Source: Chloroflexota bacterium (GTDB lineage: Bacteria > Chloroflexota > Dehalococcoidia > Dehalococcoidales > UBA3254). Taken from it: a stretch of 10,712 nt of DNA. The notes beneath the pieces were generated by a model. The model saw only the letters and a list, made by a program, of their open reading frames with translations. It made no database searches and was not told the origin of the DNA. Each line of letters begins with the position of its first letter. The first letter of the stretch is position 1. Made by a program: the position numbers and the translations under genes. Shown piece after piece: positions 1 to 6,479 of this stretch. Location of the stretch: assembly GCA_017860765.1 (NCBI GenBank), contig JAGDMY010000021.1:1-10712 (forward strand). Direction: 5' to 3'.

Positions 1-770
1 ATCGGGCCCCCCAGTCCGAAATGTGTTAGAAGCATCTCGCCCATGCGGCTGTCGAGGATATTTTTCCCGGCCCGGGGCGAATCGATTTCCTCCGCCCGGC
101 AGCGGTAGACTGTCAGGCGGACATTTCTCAAACTGATCCCCTGCAGGCTTCTGGCCAGCCCGGCTTCTTCTACCACCAGCGGAACCAGGCTGGGCCTCAA
201 TTTCACGATGGTATGTCCCAAAGCTTCCGCTGCGCGATAACCATCACCCGTCGATCCCGTAGCCGGCCATGAAGAACCGCCGGTAGCCAGTATCACAGCT
301 CCCGCCGGATAATCGGCGTTTGGAGTCCGTACGCCGCTAACCCGGCCATGGGCACTGTTGATGGCAGTCATTCTTTCAGATGTCCGCAGCTCAACCTTCT
401 GGTCTGCCAGATAATGTTCAAAGGCCCGGACCACCTCCCGGGCATCATCCGAGGCTGGAAAGATGCGACCGCCCCTTTCGATCTTGGTATCTACTCCATA
501 CCTTTTAAGAAAATTCAATAAATCGTCGCGGAAGAAACGGTGAAAGGCGCTATAAAGAAAGCGGCCATTGGGGCCGTAAGCCAGGATGAAGTCCTCCATC
601 TCCCGGGCATTGGTAAGGTTGCAGCGAGTTTTTCCACTGATTAAAATCTTTTTGCCGGGCTGCCGCATCTTCTCTAAAAGCAGGACCGCAGCCCCCCTCT
701 CAGCCGCTCTGCCGGCAGCCATCATGCCTCCGGCCCCGGCCCCGATGACAATAACCCGTTTCTCTCTCAT
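1..770 (-). CDS. HI0933-family NAD(P)/FAD-dependent oxidoreductase, N-terminal ~256 residues (truncated by window edge)
   Basis: The minus-strand frame from the ATG at 770 stays open to the left edge, giving 256 codons without a stop. It starts MREKRVIVIGAGAGGMMAAG, a Rossmann dinucleotide-binding motif (GAGAGG, residues 10-15) with an acidic residue after the second strand (LLEK, E33), as expected for FAD binding. It then shows the HI0933-family signatures: GKKILISGKTRCNLTN (39-54), ATGGSSWPATGSTGDGY (162-178) and, at the edge, THFGLGGP (249-256). Family members are usually about 400-420 residues, so roughly the last 40% is missing. These flavoproteins are cytoplasmic; most have no assigned substrate, although BaiN-type members reduce bile-acid intermediates, so I give no specific function. 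The gene is divergent from the hydrolase starting at 891. The Shine-Dalgarno is poor: AAAGG lies only 2 nt before the ATG. Confidence 0.88.
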   Translation of the reverse strand, partial: MREKRVIVIGAGAGGMMAAGRAAERGAAVLLLEKMRQPGKKILISGKTRCNLTNAREMEDFILAYGPNGRFLYSAFHRFFRDDLLNFLKRYGVDTKIERGGRIFPASDDAREVVRAFEHYLADQKVELRTSERMTAINSAHGRVSGVRTPNADYPAGAVILATGGSSWPATGSTGDGYRAAEALGHTIVKLRPSLVPLVVEEAGLARSLQGISLRNVRLTVYRCRAEEIDSPRAGKNILDSRMGEMLLTHFGLGGP

Positions 771-793
771 AACCTTTGCCAGAATAAACCTAG

Positions 794-823
794 CATATAA
801 AACTCAAAAATTCAAAGGATCAA
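794..823 (-). promoter_or_regulatory. Possible promoter for the HI0933-family flavoprotein
   Basis: Reading the minus strand, TTGATC (823-818) is separated by 18 nt from TATATG (799-794). Each hexamer matches 4 of 6 sigma-70 consensus bases. Transcription would start about 15-20 nt before the ATG at 770. The match is modest and the region is AT-rich, so this is a candidate only. Confidence 0.28.
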
Positions 824-850
824 CGCCGCGAGCCTATAAACCTCCTGATG

Positions 851-879
851 TTGACTTCTGAGGTTCAAAACAATATGCT
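851..879 (+). promoter_or_regulatory. Predicted sigma-70 promoter of the MBL-fold hydrolase gene
   Basis: TTGACT (851-856, 5 of 6 consensus) and TATGCT (874-879, 4 of 6) are exactly 17 nt apart. The expected transcription start is near 886, only about 5 nt before the ATG at 891. This fits with the absence of a Shine-Dalgarno in front of that ATG. Confidence 0.5.
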
Positions 880-890
880 TTAATCTAGAC

Positions 891-1940
891 ATGGCTGATA
901 AAAGACTGACACAACCGGATTCCGGTCCCGATGGAAATCTCCAAAAAATTGCGGGGGGCATCTACCGCATACAAATTCCTCTTCTGGATGACGTCGACTC
1001 ACTGCTTTCCTTCGTGAATATCTACCTTATCGAAGGGGCCCACGGGTGGCTGTTGATAGATACCGGCTGGTATTCTCCCAAGACTCAGGCAGTGATGGAA
1101 ACTGCCCTGAAGAGTCTGGGTCTCGGCTTTACCGATATTGCTACTATCGTCGTGACTCATTCCCATCCTGACCATTTCGGCATGGCGGGAAGGATCAAGC
1201 ATCTGTCCCCCAAAACCGAGGTGCGCATGCACCCCTGGGAATCCGGCTTGATAGAATCCCGCTATATCAAGTTCTCTGAGCCCCAGGAGAAAATGTCCGC
1301 CCTACTGGCCAGCCACGGAGTACCCTCGACTATGCTGAGTGCCCTGGAATCCGCGTTTATGCCGGCCATGGAGTTTGTGACACTCACCCTCCCCGATCAC
1401 ATCCTTTACAGCGGCGAGATCATTCAGACCGGTATCTATGACCTCGAGGTGATCTGGACTCCCGGGCATTCCTCCGGCCATGTTTGTTTATATGAACCTG
1501 TGAACCGCTTCCTTTTCTCCGGTGACCATGTCCTTCCCTCTATCAGTCCCAATATCAGCTACCATATCCTCTCCGGAGATAATCCGCTGGGTGACTATTT
1601 TTATGCTCTCGGCAAGCTGGTGCACCTCCCTGTGGCCCTGGTGCATCCCGGCCATGAATATCCCTTCGCCGATCTGAAAGGCAGGGTAAATGCCATCCTC
1701 CAGCATCACCGGGAACGTGAGAAGGAAATCCAGAAAATAATCGGCGCGGGGTCCTGCACCGCCTACGAAATAGCCACTCGCATCAACTGGGAGGTCCCGG
1801 ATACAACCTGGGAACAGCTCCCGCCGATGCAAAAACGTCTCGCTATAACCGAGACCATTGCGCACACGGAGCACCTGCGCTGGGAGGGCCAATTAAAGAA
1901 GACGATCACCAACCAGCGGATCCTCTACAGCTCTTTATAA
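891..1940 (+). CDS. Metallo-beta-lactamase-fold hydrolase with C-terminal winged-helix-like domain
   Basis: This 349-residue protein has the metal-binding signature HSHPDH (90-95) preceded by IDTGW (56-60). Further expected ligands are PGHSSGH (H193), SGDH (D212) and VHPGHEY (H255). Together these form the full two-metal site of the MBL fold. Residues about 260-340 (AYEIATRINW, then W-E-Q-L-P-P and ET-AH-E-L-EG) resemble the small winged-helix-like C-terminal domain of LACTB2-type hydrolases. No signal peptide is seen, so it is probably cytoplasmic. The substrate is unknown; related proteins cleave thioesters, phosphodiesters or RNA. ATG 891 is the first usable start, because the upstream ATG at 874 meets a stop after one codon. 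No Shine-Dalgarno precedes it. It is divergent from the flavoprotein gene and sits alone, 158 nt before the next gene. Confidence 0.9.
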   Translation: MADKRLTQPDSGPDGNLQKIAGGIYRIQIPLLDDVDSLLSFVNIYLIEGAHGWLLIDTGWYSPKTQAVMETALKSLGLGFTDIATIVVTHSHPDHFGMAGRIKHLSPKTEVRMHPWESGLIESRYIKFSEPQEKMSALLASHGVPSTMLSALESAFMPAMEFVTLTLPDHILYSGEIIQTGIYDLEVIWTPGHSSGHVCLYEPVNRFLFSGDHVLPSISPNISYHILSGDNPLGDYFYALGKLVHLPVALVHPGHEYPFADLKGRVNAILQHHREREKEIQKIIGAGSCTAYEIATRINWEVPDTTWEQLPPMQKRLAITETIAHTEHLRWEGQLKKTITNQRILYSSL

Positions 1941-2015
1941 GTGCAAAGCCCGGCACAAACGACCCACACATACGCAAAAGGGACCTGCCATCTGATTTGG
2001 GTGGATTCCGAACTA

Positions 2016-2044
2016 TTGCACCCGCATAGGCTTATTGCTATACT
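2016..2044 (+). promoter_or_regulatory. Predicted promoter of the small lipoprotein gene
   Basis: TATACT (2039-2044, 5 of 6 consensus) lies 17 nt after TTGCAC (2016-2021, only 3 of 6). The predicted start near 2051 gives a leader of about 48 nt ending in a strong Shine-Dalgarno. The -10 and spacing are good and the -35 is weak. Confidence 0.42.
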
Positions 2045-2098
2045 TATGGCGATAATCAAAACTTAAGCCTGACTTTTAAGCTCGAGGAGGAGGATTTA

Positions 2099-2494
2099 AT
2101 GCGTTACTCCAGGCTATTAGTGGCGGCCTTTTTGATTTTATCTGCAGCATTGATGCTGGTCACCTCCAGCTGTTTCTTAAATACCGGCCTCACCGGCTCA
2201 TCCACTCCCACGACTCCGGCAGTGGTCAAACCCAGTCCTCGCATAGAGCAGGTGATTGCTACTACCAGCGGAACCAAGTCGGCCTATTATGCTACCCTGG
2301 ATATTAAGGCCAAGAACGATGGTGCAGAGGGGACCATACTGGTCATTGCCAGTGTAGTGCAAAACGGAAAGACGACTACCAACCAGATGGAGGTATTTCT
2401 AAAGCAAGGGGAAACTCACGAGCTCAAAATGACCTTTCCTCTGGTGTGGCAGGGCGGAGATTTTAACTCGCAGGTGGATGCGGTAGTGCCCTGA
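2099..2494 (+). CDS. Small putative lipoprotein of unknown function
   Basis: This 131-residue protein has an N-terminal signal (MRYSRLL, then a hydrophobic stretch at about 8-22) ending in VTSSC with Cys25, a plausible but not ideal lipobox. After cleavage a short Ser/Thr/Pro linker (about 30-47) leads to a domain of about 80 residues. That domain alternates hydrophobic and polar residues (YYATLDIKAKND, TILVIASVV, MEVFLKQGETHELKMTF), suggesting an all-beta sandwich like the small extracellular domains that handle intercellular contacts or ligands. I do not recognise a specific family. The start is well fixed: GAGGAGGAGGA (2084-2094) lies 5 nt before the ATG. It has its own predicted promoter and converges on typA with only 10 nt between the stops. 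Confidence 0.75.
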   Translation: MRYSRLLVAAFLILSAALMLVTSSCFLNTGLTGSSTPTTPAVVKPSPRIEQVIATTSGTKSAYYATLDIKAKNDGAEGTILVIASVVQNGKTTTNQMEVFLKQGETHELKMTFPLVWQGGDFNSQVDAVVP

Positions 2495-2504
2495 GAAGTT
2501 CCGG

Positions 2505-4340
2505 TTATTGGGCTTCTTCCTCGTGCTCGGCGGCATACGCCCGCAGACGCATGGTCTCTTTGAGGATTTTCTTGCGCAGACGGATATTTAGCGGGGTAAC
2601 TTCAACCAGCTCGTCTTTATTAATGAAGTCGATGGCCTGCTCCAGGCTCATTTTAAGCGGTGGGGTCAGTTTAATCGCGATGTCGGAAGTGGAGGACCGG
2701 ATATTGGTCAATTTCTTCGCTTTACAGACATTAATAGCGATGTCCCGCGGGCGATTGGTCTGTCCGATAATCATCCCTTCATAGACCATCGTTCCCGGTT
2801 CCACAAAAGTCAGTCCTCTTTCCTGGGCTACATTCAAACCATAAGTTACCGCTTCGCCGGTCTCTGCCGCCACCAGGACACTCCCCGAGCGGCTGGAAGG
2901 TATTTCACCTCCCCACGGCTGGTAACCCGTAAAATAGCTGTTCATGACTCCTTCGCCCTTGGTAGCTGTTAAAAACGAGCTGCGGAAGCCGATCAGTCCC
3001 TTGGTCGGAATCCGGTATTCCATTCGCACGTTGCCCTTTCCGTCATTATACATATTGGTCATCTGGGCCTGGCGGTTGCTTAACAGCTCCGTAATCACGC
3101 CGATGAACTCTTCTCTGATATCCAGGGTGAGGGACTCCACCGGCTCCATGAGCTGGCCATTTATTTCCCTGATGATCGCTTCGGGCTTAGAGACTTCAAA
3201 TTCATAGCCTTCCCGCCGCATGGTCTCAATCAGTATTGAAAGGTGTAGTTCTCCCCGGCCGGAAACGAGGAAGGTGTCCGGACTGTCCGTTTCCTCTACT
3301 CTCAGACTGAGGTTGGTTTCAAGCTCCCGGTACAGCCTTTCCCGCAACTGGCGGGTGGTGCTAAAGTGCCCCTCCCTACCCGAAAAGGGCGAGGTATTGA
3401 CCCCGAAGGTCATCTTGACCGTGGGTTCGGTTATCTCGATTCGCGGCAGGGCTTCCAGCCTCTCCGGACTAGCCAGTGTGTCTCCTATGGAGGCCTTTTC
3501 CATGCCGGTAATCGCGATAATATCACCCGCTGAGGCCGTCTCCACCTCTTCCCGTTTGAGGCCCAGGTGGGTGAAGACCTGCCCCACTTCAAACGGCGTA
3601 GCACTGCCATCCGCGTTCAATACCAGTAGAGGGTCATGCGGGGAAACTTTACCCCGCCAGATACGACCAATGGCAATCTTGCCCTTATGGCTATCATAGT
3701 CCAGGTTGGAAACCAGCATCTGGAAAGGCCCCTCTTCAATGACCGGAGGCGGAATTTCCTTTAAAATGGTCTCGAAAAGCGGAATGAGGTCACACCCTTT
3801 CTCTTTCTGGTCAAAGGTCGCCCAGCCCTCCCTCCCACTGGCGTATATTACCGGAAAATCAAGCTGGTCTTCGCTGATAGCTAATTCCAGGAAGAGGTCC
3901 TGGACCATATTCAGCACCTCAGGGATGCGGGCATTTTCCCGGTCGATCTTGTTAATGATAACGATAGGCTTGATCTTCTTTTCCAGGGCTTTTTTGAGGA
4001 CCACCTTGGTCTGCGGCATTGGTCCATCCACGGCATCTATCAAAAGCAGACACCCATCCGCCATATTGATGACCCGTTCCACCTCTCCCCCAAAATCGGC
4101 GTGGCCGGGCGTATCGATAATATTAATTTTCACCCCTTTATAGATCACGGCCGTGTTTTTGGCCAGGATGGTGATTCCCCTTTCCCTTTCCAGGGCATTA
4201 AGGTCCATGATGCATTCGCCCATCTGCTGGTTTTCCCGAAAGACCTTGCTCTGTTTCAGCAGGCCGTCTACCAGTGTAGTCTTCCCGTGATCAACATGGG
4301 CTATGATAGCGATATTTCTTAAATCATTGCGATAGTTCAT
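2505..4340 (-). CDS. typA: Ribosome-binding translational GTPase TypA/BipA
   Basis: The 611-residue length fits the family (E. coli BipA is about 607). GTPase motifs are in order: AHVDHGKTT (G1, 14-22), RERGITI (G2, 52-58), DTPGH (G3, 76-80) and NKID (G4, 130-133). An EF-G-like beta-barrel domain II and domains III and V follow. The TypA-specific C-terminal part is present (EYRIPTKGLIGFRSSFLTAT and the YFTGYQPWGGEIPSSRSGS region). The protein binds the 70S ribosome in a GTP-dependent way and is linked to stress adaptation and 50S assembly, especially at low temperature. It is not part of an operon here: the zinc-ribbon gene upstream is separated by 185 nt, and the downstream gene converges. 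Start ATG 4340 matches the family N-terminus, but no clear Shine-Dalgarno precedes it. Confidence 0.97.
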   Translation of the reverse strand: MNYRNDLRNIAIIAHVDHGKTTLVDGLLKQSKVFRENQQMGECIMDLNALERERGITILAKNTAVIYKGVKINIIDTPGHADFGGEVERVINMADGCLLLIDAVDGPMPQTKVVLKKALEKKIKPIVIINKIDRENARIPEVLNMVQDLFLELAISEDQLDFPVIYASGREGWATFDQKEKGCDLIPLFETILKEIPPPVIEEGPFQMLVSNLDYDSHKGKIAIGRIWRGKVSPHDPLLVLNADGSATPFEVGQVFTHLGLKREEVETASAGDIIAITGMEKASIGDTLASPERLEALPRIEITEPTVKMTFGVNTSPFSGREGHFSTTRQLRERLYRELETNLSLRVEETDSPDTFLVSGRGELHLSILIETMRREGYEFEVSKPEAIIREINGQLMEPVESLTLDIREEFIGVITELLSNRQAQMTNMYNDGKGNVRMEYRIPTKGLIGFRSSFLTATKGEGVMNSYFTGYQPWGGEIPSSRSGSVLVAAETGEAVTYGLNVAQERGLTFVEPGTMVYEGMIIGQTNRPRDIAINVCKAKKLTNIRSSTSDIAIKLTPPLKMSLEQAIDFINKDELVEVTPLNIRLRKKILKETMRLRAYAAEHEEEAQ

Positions 4341-4444
4341 GTCTCAAATTAATCCAGTTTTGCGCACGCACTACCCCTCTCCATACCTCAGGTCCTCGAT
4401 TTAAAGGATATTCGCCCAAGTGTGGATTAAGGGGTAGAGATAGC

Positions 4445-4475
4445 AGGATATCGATTAAAACCATTGCCGGGTCAA
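4445..4475 (-). promoter_or_regulatory. Weak candidate promoter for typA
   Basis: On the minus strand TTGACC (4475-4470, 5 of 6 consensus) is followed after 19 nt by TATCCT (4450-4445, 4 of 6). It sits just downstream of the hairpin after the zinc-ribbon gene and would give a leader of about 100 nt for typA. The 19-nt spacing is long, so this is tentative. Confidence 0.28.
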
Positions 4476-4478
4476 ACC

Positions 4479-4504
4479 AGGCCAGGAGACGACTCCCCTG
4501 GCCT
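4479..4504 (-). terminator. GC-rich hairpin downstream of the zinc-ribbon gene, possible terminator
   Basis: AGGCCAGGAG (4479-4488) pairs with CTCC and TGGCCT on the other arm (4493-4496 and 4499-4504), leaving a two-base CC bulge and an ACGA loop. Alternatively AGGCCAGG pairs perfectly with CCTGGCCT over 8 bp. The hairpin starts about 20 nt after the stop of the zinc-ribbon gene, where a terminator would sit. Only a short TTT follows on the minus strand, so it is at best a weak intrinsic terminator. Confidence 0.4.
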
Positions 4505-4525
4505 TTACCAACAAGACGATAGTTA

Positions 4526-4834
4526 CTATTTAGGGGACTGATTTTGTCTTATCTGGCTATAGCAAGTGCTACAGTATACCGGTCTTCCCTGTCGCGGCTC
4601 GAATGGCACTTCTGTTTCCTTGCCGCATTGCGCACAAACGGCCGGATACCTTTGCATATTTGATCTAGACCCTCCGTTCGCACCTCTATCTGCTTTCCTT
4701 GCCTGACGGCAGGGCTGGCAGCGCTTAGGTTCGTTAGTATAACCTTTCTGTGCGAAGAATTCCTGCTCCGCCGCGGTGAAAGTGAACTCGTTCCCACAAT
4801 CAACGCATTGGATCTGCTTGTCCGTAAAACCCAC
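4526..4834 (-). CDS. Small double zinc-ribbon protein
   Basis: The 102-residue protein carries two zinc-binding modules. The N-terminal one reads CVDCG and, after about 27 residues, CQPC, in the typical context FTFTAAEQEFFAQKGYTNEPKRC of the zinc-ribbon family found in many bacteria. The C-terminal one reads CAQCG followed by GRPVYCSTCY, giving the second CxxC pair. It is hydrophilic and basic and presumably cytoplasmic; a nucleic-acid or ribosome-related role is possible but unproven. I start it at GTG 4834 because AAAAGGAGGA (4850-4841) ends 6 nt before it and because relatives begin a few residues before the first CxxC. The in-frame GTG at 4864 would add 10 residues, but it has no Shine-Dalgarno and would place the strong one inside the gene. 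The gene is monocistronic. Confidence 0.85.
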   Translation of the reverse strand: MGFTDKQIQCVDCGNEFTFTAAEQEFFAQKGYTNEPKRCQPCRQARKADRGANGGSRSNMQRYPAVCAQCGKETEVPFEPRQGRPVYCSTCYSQIRQNQSPK

Positions 4835-4840
4835 TGAATG

Positions 4841-4850
4841 TCCTCCTTTT
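4841..4850 (-). promoter_or_regulatory. Strong Shine-Dalgarno deciding the GTG start of the zinc-ribbon gene
   Basis: The minus strand reads AAAAGGAGGA, then 6 nt, then GTG at 4834. This near-perfect anti-16S match selects GTG 4834 over the in-frame GTG at 4864. Confidence 0.8.
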
Positions 4851-4937
4851 ATTTGGATGGTCACAATTACCGGTTGTCCTGCCTCGATGGTCTGTAATTA
4901 TTCCTTCGAGTCCTGGATAACCAATACCACCGCAACC

Positions 4938-4966
4938 ATTATAGTATCACAAAGGTTTTTTGTAAA
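4938..4966 (-). promoter_or_regulatory. Near-consensus sigma-70 promoter of the zinc-ribbon gene
   Basis: On the minus strand TTTACA (4966-4961, 5 of 6 consensus) and TATAAT (4943-4938, perfect) are separated by exactly 17 nt. This is the best promoter in the window. Transcription would begin near 4931, giving a leader of about 95 nt before GTG 4834. Confidence 0.72.
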
Positions 4967-5079
4967 ATTCATTGCGATATCGGGAGATCTCCGAAGCCCA
5001 TCCGCAAAATGGCGGCCAAGACCACTTATTGAGCGTGGACCTCTCCCTAATGAGCTAAAAAATTAATGGCTTCAGCTTT

Positions 5080-6441
5080 CTATTTATCGATTCCTTCGAA
5101 GGTCCGGGGCAAGGTAACAAAGTCGCTGATGGATACCGTGCCATTTCCGGTAATTTTCGAAATCTTCATGGTCTGGACACCCAGCCTTCTATCCGGTCCG
5201 TAGCCGAAATCATGGCTGTTGCCCCAGGTATCGATGCTTTTGAGCTTATTTAAAGCGTTATAAATAGCGATTTTATCTATCTTGTCCTTGCCCACGTCGG
5301 CAGCTGCCTGTCTGACTGCCGCATTAATTACGGCCTTCAAGGTCATCGGCAAGCGGTTGTCTGACCATTTGTCCTTTTTCCCCGCCCACTCCCAAATCCT
5401 GGTATACAGCTTGGCAGCCTCTGATTGATCGGAGTAAGGACTTTCGGACCTCAATATGGTATACCCTTCGGCGTCTTTGCCGGCCAGACTGAGGACGACA
5501 TCGGCTTCTACCATTTCGTTAAAAGTGACCGGGATTTTATCATTCAGGCCCAGGCCTTTCATATCCCGGATCACCAGAGCAGCCTGCTGGCTGTCACCCA
5601 GGACCCAGATATGGGTCACCCCAGCGTCACGCAGCCTCATTAACTGGGGTTTGAAGTCCATCAAGGTATACTTATAGGTGACCGGGACTGTGTCGATCCC
5701 CTGCTTGGCGATCCACCCTCTGGCCATGTTCCAGGCCATCTCACCGCTGGCAAAATCCCAGTATAAAACACCTATTTTGGGTTGTCCCGGCCCCTTCCAG
5801 CTCTGCTGCACCCATTTGGCATAGCCGGCCAGGCCGTCAGAAGTAGGAATAGCGATGCTGAAATAGTTCTGCGGAGGCATGTAGAAGCGCGGGTCCAGGG
5901 GACTGCTGGTAATCGCTACCGATTTGTCCTGGTTAATGGTGTCTTTGATCCCGAAAAGATAATAATCCTCTATGACCACAAAAATCTGGGGATTATAGGA
6001 GTCCCGCAGCTCTTTGTAAGCGGTGATGGCCCCTTCCGGATTGCCCTTGTTGTCAACTATTTTCCAGTCCAGCTTAATGCCATCGATTCCGCCTTCAACT
6101 TCATTGGTATATTTGAAGATATTGCCCATTTCAGTGAACCAGGCGGTAACCGGGCCTGCCGCCGGTCCGGTCTGTCCCCCCAGGGCTCCTATGCGCACCA
6201 CTGGAGCCCCTGACGCCCCAGGTGAGGCTGGAGCCGGGGCGGGGGCTGAGGTACCGGGTGCGGGAGTGGTGGGAGCCGGTGCAGGCAGGGATGAAGTAGC
6301 TGGAGCCGGCGCTGCTGAGGTCGCAGGGGCCGGCGCTACAGGCGATGATGGCGCAGCGCCTGGCGAGCACCCGCCTATTAACAGAGCCAGAGTGAGAAGA
6401 ATAGCCGTCACTAAAATTCCTTGGACCGGGTATTTTTTCAT
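5080..6441 (-). CDS. LivK-type ABC transporter substrate-binding lipoprotein
   Basis: The 453-residue precursor begins MKKYPVQG, followed by a hydrophobic segment and the lipobox LIGGC (Cys25), so it should be lipid-anchored outside the membrane. A linker of about 55 residues made of Ala, Pro, Ser, Thr and Gly (26-80) leads to the binding domain. That domain opens VVRIGALGGQTGPAAGPV (81-98), the usual start of branched-chain-amino-acid-type periplasmic binding proteins (Peripla_BP_6 fold). The fold binds amino acids but also aromatic and aliphatic acids, amides and urea, so the ligand is open. AAAGGAGG (6454-6447) lies 5 nt before the ATG. The gene is last in the operon, 38 nt after the SDR, and probably serves the LivM/LivF-type components upstream. 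I see no convincing terminator after its stop. Confidence 0.93.
   Translation of the reverse strand: MKKYPVQGILVTAILLTLALLIGGCSPGAAPSSPVAPAPATSAAPAPATSSLPAPAPTTPAPGTSAPAPAPASPGASGAPVVRIGALGGQTGPAAGPVTAWFTEMGNIFKYTNEVEGGIDGIKLDWKIVDNKGNPEGAITAYKELRDSYNPQIFVVIEDYYLFGIKDTINQDKSVAITSSPLDPRFYMPPQNYFSIAIPTSDGLAGYAKWVQQSWKGPGQPKIGVLYWDFASGEMAWNMARGWIAKQGIDTVPVTYKYTLMDFKPQLMRLRDAGVTHIWVLGDSQQAALVIRDMKGLGLNDKIPVTFNEMVEADVVLSLAGKDAEGYTILRSESPYSDQSEAAKLYTRIWEWAGKKDKWSDNRLPMTLKAVINAAVRQAAADVGKDKIDKIAIYNALNKLKSIDTWGNSHDFGYGPDRRLGVQTMKISKITGNGTVSISDFVTLPRTFEGIDK
6202..6366 (-). repeat. Low-complexity Ala/Pro/Ser/Thr linker-coding segment
   Basis: This GC-rich stretch within the binding-protein gene contains imperfect copies of a GCCGGCTCC-like unit (GGAGCCGG/GGGGCCGG on the plus strand). 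It encodes residues 26-80, repeats of APAPATS and APAPA type. The segment probably forms a flexible tether between the lipid anchor and the binding domain, and its length may vary between strains by repeat slippage. Confidence 0.7.
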
Positions 6442-6479
6442 TAATTCCTCCTTTACTCTTGTCTTTATGTCAAGTTAGA

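Larger units (their letters stand above)
4835..5079. other. Intergenic region between binding-protein stop and zinc-ribbon start
   Basis: These 245 nt hold the zinc-ribbon promoter (4938-4966), its leader of about 95 nt and its Shine-Dalgarno. The right half, about 4970-5079, must contain whatever ends the long transport/dehydratase operon, but I see only a weak A/T-rich fold (GCTGAA against TTTAGC, 5053-5077) and no good intrinsic terminator. I find no open frame with coding character and no RNA gene signature. Confidence 0.5.

Noticed and set aside
586..861. A plus-strand open frame of 91 codons opposite the start of the flavoprotein gene
   Set aside because: It lies antisense to a clearly conserved FAD-binding region and has no translation signals or recognisable protein.
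1941..1960. GTGC...GCAC hairpin just after the MBL gene as a terminator
   Set aside because: The stem has only 4 bp and no T-run follows.
2494..2517. Hairpin AGAAG...CTTCT between the convergent stops of the lipoprotein gene and typA, as a bidirectional terminator
   Set aside because: The outer stem is only 5 bp with an asymmetric bulge inside, and no T-run follows in either direction.
2944..4143. Several long open frames on the plus strand opposite typA
   Set aside because: They mirror a well-conserved gene, have no Shine-Dalgarno or promoter and give no recognisable protein; they are shadows of typA.
4371..4437. Inverted repeat CTACCCCT / AGGGGTAG upstream of typA as an operator or leader structure
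   Set aside because: Eight bases separated by about 50 nt can occur by chance, and nothing else supports a regulator site.
4912..4922. DnaA-box-like TTATCCAGG on the minus strand in the leader of the zinc-ribbon gene
   Set aside because: It is a single imperfect copy, with no cluster, no AT-rich unwinding element and no origin genes nearby.
6468..6473. A perfect TTGACA on the minus strand between the SDR and the binding-protein gene, suggesting an internal promoter
   Set aside because: At the right distance (17 nt) the sequence is GAGGAA, which is the Shine-Dalgarno of the next gene. No -10 match exists at 16-18 nt.
6023..6478. A plus-strand frame rich in Gly, Ala and Glu opposite the binding-protein gene
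   Set aside because: Its composition simply mirrors the low-complexity linker on the coding strand, and there is no ribosome binding site.
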